Assembly: GCA_018664365.1 (NCBI GenBank)
Contig: JABJOK010000112.1
Span: forward strand, 1-11,366
Direction: 5' to 3'
Origin: Candidatus Peregrinibacteria bacterium
GTDB taxonomy: Bacteria; Patescibacteriota; Gracilibacteria; UBA1369; LOWO2-01-FULL-3
Length of the DNA stretch: 11,366 bases
Of this stretch, positions 7,279-11,366 are shown in pieces. Below the pieces are notes generated by a model that was not told the DNA's origin, made no database searches, and saw only the letters and a list, made by a program, of their open reading frames with translations. Position numbers and translations under genes: made by a program. Position 1 is the first letter of the stretch; each line of letters begins with the position of its first letter.

Positions 7279-8818
7279 ATATGGATTCTAAATAGCATTT
7301 CCCACAATATACATTAACTCCTTGATCCAAAGAATAGGTGCTTAATAATTTGTCACCACATTTATAACAATCTACCTCGTTTAAATTCATTTTATTTCGC
7401 AATGCAATACGATCAAGATGCCTTCTCTTTGGAGATTTTACAGGCAATGGAACTCTAAACCTTTTGTACATTTTCTCTTCTTGCGGAATAATTTTAAAAG
7501 GTGCATCGAGCAATTCGTCATTACCTTTTGGAAAAAACTCCGCAGCAACGGTCTCATTATAATCAAAAGGGCTTAGTTCAGAGGGAAAAAACTCACCCCA
7601 TTCACCACGTTCCTTCATTAATTCAATTATCTTTTTTACCATGTCCTCATACTCTCCTTTTGAATATTGTTTATTCAAAATACAATACTGAGCATTTGAC
7701 ATACCTACACACCCAAAACAGTCAGCAACATTCTGAGTACATTGACCACAATAAACTAAGTCATGAACATTACCCCAACAAAAATAAGAAAATACAACCC
7801 TGCTAACACCTCCATAAAAAGCAGAAACATTGTAATTAAGCTCCCCATATTCACCCACCGTCAAATCCATGGAATCATTTACTCCTTGCAGCTGAAAACT
7901 ATGCGAAACATCCCTGCACTCATCAACACCATAAACATCATGGCAATCTTTGGAATTAAAAATATAGTTCCCACTCACGTTTTCATTATTTGTACCAACG
8001 TAATATTTATGAGGAACTTGAACCTTCAACTTTTCAAACTCTGCAATAACCTTTTCAAACTGAACTGGATCCATTAAATCAATCTCACCGACTATTCTTT
8101 CATACTCCTCTTTTGAATACTGCTCATTGTAAATACAATACTGCTTATGATTTAAGGCTGCACAACAAAAACAATCTTTTGAATTGTTCACCTCAAAACA
8201 GAATTTTAAATCAGAACTATTTGAGCAATTTTGACACCTGTAACAACCATACAACTTACTGCTATCCACACATTCTAGACAAAGCTCAGAATCTCTAAGT
8301 AAAAAACTATCCACGCACTTTATGCACTTATAGGGATTACCGTAATAACAATCCTCACACTCAATCGAACCATAAATCAAATAACAATTTTTCGAATCTC
8401 CTACCACATTACAATAGTCACAATTCTCATTATTGTGAAAAACTAAAGACATATGCGGAACTTCATTTCTTAATTCAAGGAACTGCTCGAAAAAGGATTT
8501 TGAAAAATCAAAATCACGTCCATAATTCCTTGCATCCCAATCATCCTTGTACCACTCTTCATGAAAAACAACTGGAAAAGGCGCATCTTCCTTATACATA
8601 GAGATAATATCCTTTCCCGTTTTATCACATTTTCTTCGATACATGGTGCTCTGATTCCTAAAACAGAGCCTATCCTTAAAACGACATTCTGGACACAACG
8701 TCGGAGATGGAATTTCTATTCTTACCCCATCAACAACTGGCGAAACCTTCTGATAAAACTTCAGATCATCATCTGTAACTTCAAATCCTGAACTACATCT
8801 ACTACACTCCTTATCCAT
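7271..8818 (-). CDS. Cysteine-rich zinc-ribbon repeat protein, paralogue C (shortened)
   Basis: A 515-residue protein with about 35 cysteines (7%). The N-terminal module keeps ribbon 1 (C5/C8, C42/C45, CPEC) but has only C64 left of ribbon 2 (Thr67, Phe85 and Glu88 elsewhere). Block A shows the repeat most clearly, as [Ser/Cys]-x-x-Cys units about 11-12 residues apart (SKNC, CEDC, CIKC, SELC, SKDC), and ends in LNHKQYCIYNEQYSKEEYE. Block B is poorer in cysteine and ends in YCILNKQYSKGEYE. The conserved WGEFFP / SPFDYNETVAAEFFP segment follows. About 42 residues present in its paralogues are then missing, including the first half of the C-terminal ribbon 1; that ribbon has no cysteines left. 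Ribbon 2 is complete (C484/C487, C505/C508). The ATG at 8818 overlaps the stop region of paralogue B by eight bases, so translation is probably coupled. A GAAGG lies just upstream. Likely cytoplasmic; molecular function unknown. Confidence 0.8.
   Translation of the reverse strand: MDKECSRCSSGFEVTDDDLKFYQKVSPVVDGVRIEIPSPTLCPECRFKDRLCFRNQSTMYRRKCDKTGKDIISMYKEDAPFPVVFHEEWYKDDWDARNYGRDFDFSKSFFEQFLELRNEVPHMSLVFHNNENCDYCNVVGDSKNCYLIYGSIECEDCYYGNPYKCIKCVDSFLLRDSELCLECVDSSKLYGCYRCQNCSNSSDLKFCFEVNNSKDCFCCAALNHKQYCIYNEQYSKEEYERIVGEIDLMDPVQFEKVIAEFEKLKVQVPHKYYVGTNNENVSGNYIFNSKDCHDVYGVDECRDVSHSFQLQGVNDSMDLTVGEYGELNYNVSAFYGGVSRVVFSYFCWGNVHDLVYCGQCTQNVADCFGCVGMSNAQYCILNKQYSKGEYEDMVKKIIELMKERGEWGEFFPSELSPFDYNETVAAEFFPKGNDELLDAPFKIIPQEEKMYKRFRVPLPVKSPKRRHLDRIALRNKMNLNEVDCYKCGDKLLSTYSLDQGVNVYCGKCYLESIYG
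7273..7286. repeat. 14-bp perfect palindrome over the C/D gene junction
   Basis: ATCCATATATGGAT is perfectly self-complementary and covers the start codon of paralogue D (7276-7278) and the last codons of paralogue C. In mRNA it could form only a tight stem, or it could be a DNA-binding site. Part of it is forced by the coding overlap. The B/C junction has the same overlap but no such palindrome. Confidence 0.4.
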
Positions 8819-10499
8819 AAACCTTCTTTAAATAACATTTATCACAATGCACTTTTTCCGTACGATCTTTCGAATAACTAGTTTTAACAAGCGCTTCACA
8901 ATCAACACACTTGCGATCCCACAACTTACGTGGATTCCTATGTTGCAACCTGTTTAAGTGCCTTACGTCAGGACAAAATTTCGGAATTGGAATCCCCCAC
9001 TTTTTATAAAACCTTAGCTCCGTGTCTTGAATTTTAAAATTACGACCTGTTTTTTCACATGCCAAGATCTCATCACAAATAGATGCGTCCACATCTTCAA
9101 TATTCTCAGAAACCTCACAAGTTTGCCTTTTAAACTCACTCACATCTTTTCCCCTCCATTTCCATCCAGCTTGAACAACCCTATCCTCACTCATCGGATA
9201 ATATTCCATCGCCATAGTCTCATTATATCCAAAAGGAGACATCTTAATTGGAAAAAACTCCCCCCACTCACCTGTTTTCTGCATATGCTTAATAATTTCC
9301 GGAACAAGTTTTTCATACTCCTCCTTCGAGTATTGTTTATTCAAAATACAATACTCTTGCTTCTTAAGCCCCACACACCCAAAACAATTTTTGCAATTAT
9401 TCACACACATCATCGAGTAATGAACATCAAAGCTTTCCCAAACATTCTCTCCAAAAAGACAATGATTCGCATTATACCCGACCGTTCCGCCTTCATAACA
9501 ATCCACAACACCAACACCAAAGGCAGCTAAATCCATATTTCCATAACTCACTCCATCGCCTTTCTTTAAGTCATAACAATATTTAGAGTTTTCAAGATAT
9601 TCACAGTCATAACACTCCTCACAGTTCTTACAATTAACCAGATAGTTCCCGGTACAATTCTCTGTATTCTGATCGTTGATGTTTTTTACAACCAGCTCGG
9701 ACTTCATTTTCAAAAACTGCTCCTTTAATTCATCTAATGAATATTTTTTCCGATATTTCTTCACTCGTTTTACCCATTCATTTGGACTCAGCCTCTTATT
9801 CTCAAAAAAATACTCAACGTTCTGTAAATTCGCACTCAAAAAACAGTGCTTACATCCAGTTAAGTTATAACAAAATTGAGAATCACTGGTGGTTTCAGAG
9901 TCCCAAACATAAATACAGAACTTACAATTGTAGGAATTCATACATTCATAGCATGCCTCTGAGTCATAAACTTTAAAACAGTCCAAACAATCAAAACATC
10001 GATTCACTCCCTTGCTGTACATGCAGCGCTCAGCATAATCAGTATTGTAAACTAAATAACAGTTCTTTAGATATCCTGCATGGTTCGCATAATCTGAGTT
10101 TTCACAGGTCGTAGACGCAACCGCCAACGAAAAATGCGGTACCTCATCGTTCAACTCTTTCATTTGCTCGAAAAATCCCCGTTCAAAATCAAAGTCTCTT
10201 CCAAAATCACGAGCATCCCAACTATCACCCCACCAAACATCATTATCATAAACCGGAAAAGCGTGGTCCTCATGATACATAGCAATAATCGACTTTCCAC
10301 TAGATGAACACTTACGCTTATAAAGACTTCTCTCATTTCTCCATGAAATTCTACGATGCTGACGACAATCCTTGCAAAGAGTCGGATACGGAATCAAAAA
10401 CTTTCGACCATCATACACTGGAGAAACTCTTTCCAAATAAGCATGATCCTGATCAGTCACCTCAAATTCAACACCACATTGCTCACATCCCTTAATCAT
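8811..10499 (-). CDS. Cysteine-rich zinc-ribbon repeat protein, paralogue B
   Basis: A 562-residue protein with about 39 cysteines (7%). I start it at the ATG at 10499 rather than the TTG 15 bases upstream, because from there C5/C8, C42/C45 and C64 fall at exactly the same residue numbers as in paralogues C and D. N-terminal ribbon 1 is intact (CEQC, CKDC); ribbon 2 is reduced to C64 (Ser67, Asp85, Val88). Block A holds runs of closely spaced cysteines (CFDCLDC) and ends in a degenerate motif, VEYFFENKRLSPNEW, where Cys is replaced by Phe. Block B starts with NCKNCEECYDC and ends with QEYCILNKQYSKEEYE. After WGEFFP / SPFGYNETMAMEYYP comes the C-terminal module: ribbon 1 keeps C481 and C509 only (Thr484, Val512), ribbon 2 keeps C531/C534 and C552/C555. 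There is no signal peptide. It lies 56 bases after paralogue A and overlaps C by eight bases. Function unknown; a metal-binding or redox role is inferred. Confidence 0.8.
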   Translation of the reverse strand: MIKGCEQCGVEFEVTDQDHAYLERVSPVYDGRKFLIPYPTLCKDCRQHRRISWRNERSLYKRKCSSSGKSIIAMYHEDHAFPVYDNDVWWGDSWDARDFGRDFDFERGFFEQMKELNDEVPHFSLAVASTTCENSDYANHAGYLKNCYLVYNTDYAERCMYSKGVNRCFDCLDCFKVYDSEACYECMNSYNCKFCIYVWDSETTSDSQFCYNLTGCKHCFLSANLQNVEYFFENKRLSPNEWVKRVKKYRKKYSLDELKEQFLKMKSELVVKNINDQNTENCTGNYLVNCKNCEECYDCEYLENSKYCYDLKKGDGVSYGNMDLAAFGVGVVDCYEGGTVGYNANHCLFGENVWESFDVHYSMMCVNNCKNCFGCVGLKKQEYCILNKQYSKEEYEKLVPEIIKHMQKTGEWGEFFPIKMSPFGYNETMAMEYYPMSEDRVVQAGWKWRGKDVSEFKRQTCEVSENIEDVDASICDEILACEKTGRNFKIQDTELRFYKKWGIPIPKFCPDVRHLNRLQHRNPRKLWDRKCVDCEALVKTSYSKDRTEKVHCDKCYLKKVYG

Positions 10500-10513
10500 T
10501 TTGACAAATCTCA

Positions 10514-10519
10514 ATTATA
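10514..10519 (-). promoter_or_regulatory. Candidate -10 box in front of paralogue B
   Basis: A perfect TATAAT on the minus strand lies 14 bases before the ATG of paralogue B, in the 56-base gap behind paralogue A. No good -35 is present (TGACGA at 10538-10543, 18 bases upstream, matches poorly). If used, the transcript would begin about seven bases before the ATG, excluding the upstream TTG as a start. The perfect palindrome CGACGTCG (10533-10540) sits in the same gap and overlaps that -35 position. Confidence 0.3.
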
Positions 10520-10555
10520 AATTCTGGATCGCCGACGTCGTCATTACTGCAAAAC

Positions 10556-11366
10556 TTAGTAAATCTCCTCCAAATAACATTTTCCACAATACACCTTCTC
10601 TCTTCTCTCTCCATGATAAATTGAAGAAATCTCATCTCCACATTTATCACAGGTTCTTTGCCATAACTTCCGTCCACTTCTACGAACTAATCTGTTCTCA
10701 TGTCGACACTGATGACACAACTCAGGCACAGCAATCTTTTGACGTCTATAAAACTTCAGCTCCTCAGGATTAACCTTATAGTTTCGATTGCACTTTTTAC
10801 ATCCCAAAACCTTATCAAGAATGTCGTCAGTAACATCTTCAATATTTCTAGGGATTTCAACGGCTGATTTACCATATTCTCTCAGATCCGGATCATTCCA
10901 TCTAAATCCAGCAGTCAATGCCTCCTCCCTACCCATAGGAAAATACTCATTCGCCACTGTTTCGTTATAAGCAAATGGTGAATACCTCATTGGGAAAAAT
11001 TCTCCCCACTCTTCCGTGTTTTTCATATGATCAACAATACGCAAAACCATATCCCCATAATCTTCGCGAGAATATTGCTTATTAAGAATCGAATAGCTAC
11101 CTTTTTTCATACCAATACAGCCAAACATATCATATCCAGAGTCCATATAGGCACATAAGGTCAAATTGCTTGCACTATTTAAAATGGAATTACAGTAACG
11201 AAGCGTATGGCCAAAACAAACGGCAGAATCTACAGACATCTCCACATCCTTACATCCTGAAATATCATAACTATCCTTAAGTGCGCCAGGAAAATTGATC
11301 ACCCATTTAATATCTTCCCCCCCATATCCCTCAAAGCACTCAAAACAGTTTTTGCAATTTTTAATA
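10556..11366 (-). CDS. Cysteine-rich zinc-ribbon repeat protein, paralogue A (5' end outside the window)
   Basis: The frame is open from the TAA at 10556 to the right edge, giving 269 visible residues. The first read IKNCKNCFECFGEYGG and align with the start of block B in paralogue B, so the gene starts beyond the window; the GTG at 11302 is internal. Block B ends in MKKGSYSILNKQYSREDYG, where the usually invariant Cys of YCILNKQY is Ser. The WGEFFP / SPFAYNETVANEYFP segment is intact. Its C-terminal module is the only fully equipped one in the array: ribbon 1 has all four cysteines (CKKC and CHQC) and so does ribbon 2 (TCDKC and YCGKC). It therefore shows what the decayed modules of B, C and D probably derive from. 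It ends LEEIY-stop, 56 bases before paralogue B, in the same orientation. Probably cytoplasmic; function unknown. Confidence 0.8.
   Translation of the reverse strand, partial: IKNCKNCFECFEGYGGEDIKWVINFPGALKDSYDISGCKDVEMSVDSAVCFGHTLRYCNSILNSASNLTLCAYMDSGYDMFGCIGMKKGSYSILNKQYSREDYGDMVLRIVDHMKNTEEWGEFFPMRYSPFAYNETVANEYFPMGREEALTAGFRWNDPDLREYGKSAVEIPRNIEDVTDDILDKVLGCKKCNRNYKVNPEELKFYRRQKIAVPELCHQCRHENRLVRRSGRKLWQRTCDKCGDEISSIYHGERREKVYCGKCYLEEIY

Noticed and set aside
9027..9530. Plus-strand open frame of 167 codons opposite paralogue B, and similar ones opposite C and the ATPase gene
   Set aside because: They lie wholly antisense to well-supported genes, their translations show no domain or normal composition, and the opposite frames align with paralogues.
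10497..10514. TTG at 10514 as start of paralogue B
   Set aside because: The ATG at 10499 places all N-terminal cysteines at the same residue numbers as in C and D; the TTG overlaps a TATAAT box.
10500..10555. Terminator between paralogues A and B
   Set aside because: The only structure is the loop-free palindrome CGACGTCG at 10533-10540 with no T-tract, so A and B may be co-transcribed.
11300..11302. GTG as start of a 248-residue gene (paralogue A)
   Set aside because: The frame stays open to the window edge and the extra upstream residues match the family, so the gene is cut by the window rather than short or broken.
5611..11366. Ferredoxin-type 4Fe-4S clusters in the cysteine-rich proteins
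   Set aside because: Runs such as CxxCxxC and CxxCxxCxxC occur, but I find no classical CxxCxxCxxxCP motif. Iron-sulfur binding is not excluded, only unsupported.
5611..11366. CaiB/BaiF CoA-transferase annotation, which I recall being attached automatically to similar CPR proteins
   Set aside because: Nothing in these cysteine-rich repeat sequences resembles a CoA-transferase.
5611..11366. Repeated DNA segments as a CRISPR array or mobile-element repeats
   Set aside because: The repeats are irregularly spaced coding motifs of paralogous proteins. There are no regular spacers, transposase genes or terminal inverted repeats.
1..11366. TGA read as glycine, as in Gracilibacteria and Absconditabacteria
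   Set aside because: All genes are full length under the standard code with many GGA glycines and no in-frame TGA. The absence of TGA stops is explained by AT-rich stop choice in only seven genes.

Overview
The window looks like a piece of a Candidate Phyla Radiation (Patescibacteria) genome. This is inferred from the AT-rich sequence, the near absence of Shine-Dalgarno sites, and the combination of a cysteine-paired SLH-domain protein, a soluble TraG/TraD-like ATPase and long cysteine-rich proteins of a kind I associate with CPR genomes. I cannot assign a lineage. All six complete genes, and the visible part of the seventh, read through with the standard code and stop at TAA or TAG; TGA is never used, and there is no sign of TGA being read as glycine.

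Layout. Positions 84-3104 (minus strand) hold two envelope or transfer genes: a membrane-anchored three-repeat SLH protein (84-812) and, upstream of it, a TraG/TraD-like P-loop ATPase of 739 residues (885-3104). A 154-bp divergent intergenic region (3105-3258) carries a clear sigma-70-type promoter for the plus-strand gene, a weaker candidate for the ATPase gene and a cluster of short palindromes. Positions 3259-5610 (plus) encode a 783-residue protein whose C-terminal part has the Cys/His signature of an NlpC/P60-type papain-like peptidase. It has no recognisable signal peptide. Its stop codon directly abuts the stop codon of the next, convergent gene.

Positions 5611-11366 (minus) are the most unusual part: a tandem array of at least four paralogous, very cysteine-rich proteins, called A to D here in transcription order. 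A (10556 to the right edge) is cut by the window; B (8811-10499), C (7271-8818) and D (5611-7278) are complete. B-C and C-D overlap by the same eight bases (ATGGATAA), so they form one translationally coupled unit. Each full protein has the same plan: an N-terminal double zinc-ribbon-like module, a cysteine-rich repeat block ending in an NKQY motif, a helical linker, a second cysteine-rich block ending in the same NKQY motif, a highly conserved WGEFFP / YNETVA segment, and a C-terminal module that appears homologous to the N-terminal one. The two terminal modules have lost cysteines reciprocally: the N-terminal copy keeps ribbon 1 and loses ribbon 2, while the C-terminal copy keeps ribbon 2 and loses ribbon 1 to a different degree in each paralogue.

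How the parts work together is not clear. The SLH protein, ATPase and peptidase could belong to cell-surface or transfer functions. The cysteine-rich proteins have no signal peptides and are probably cytoplasmic metal-binding or redox proteins. Nothing in the sequence ties them functionally to the left half of the window.
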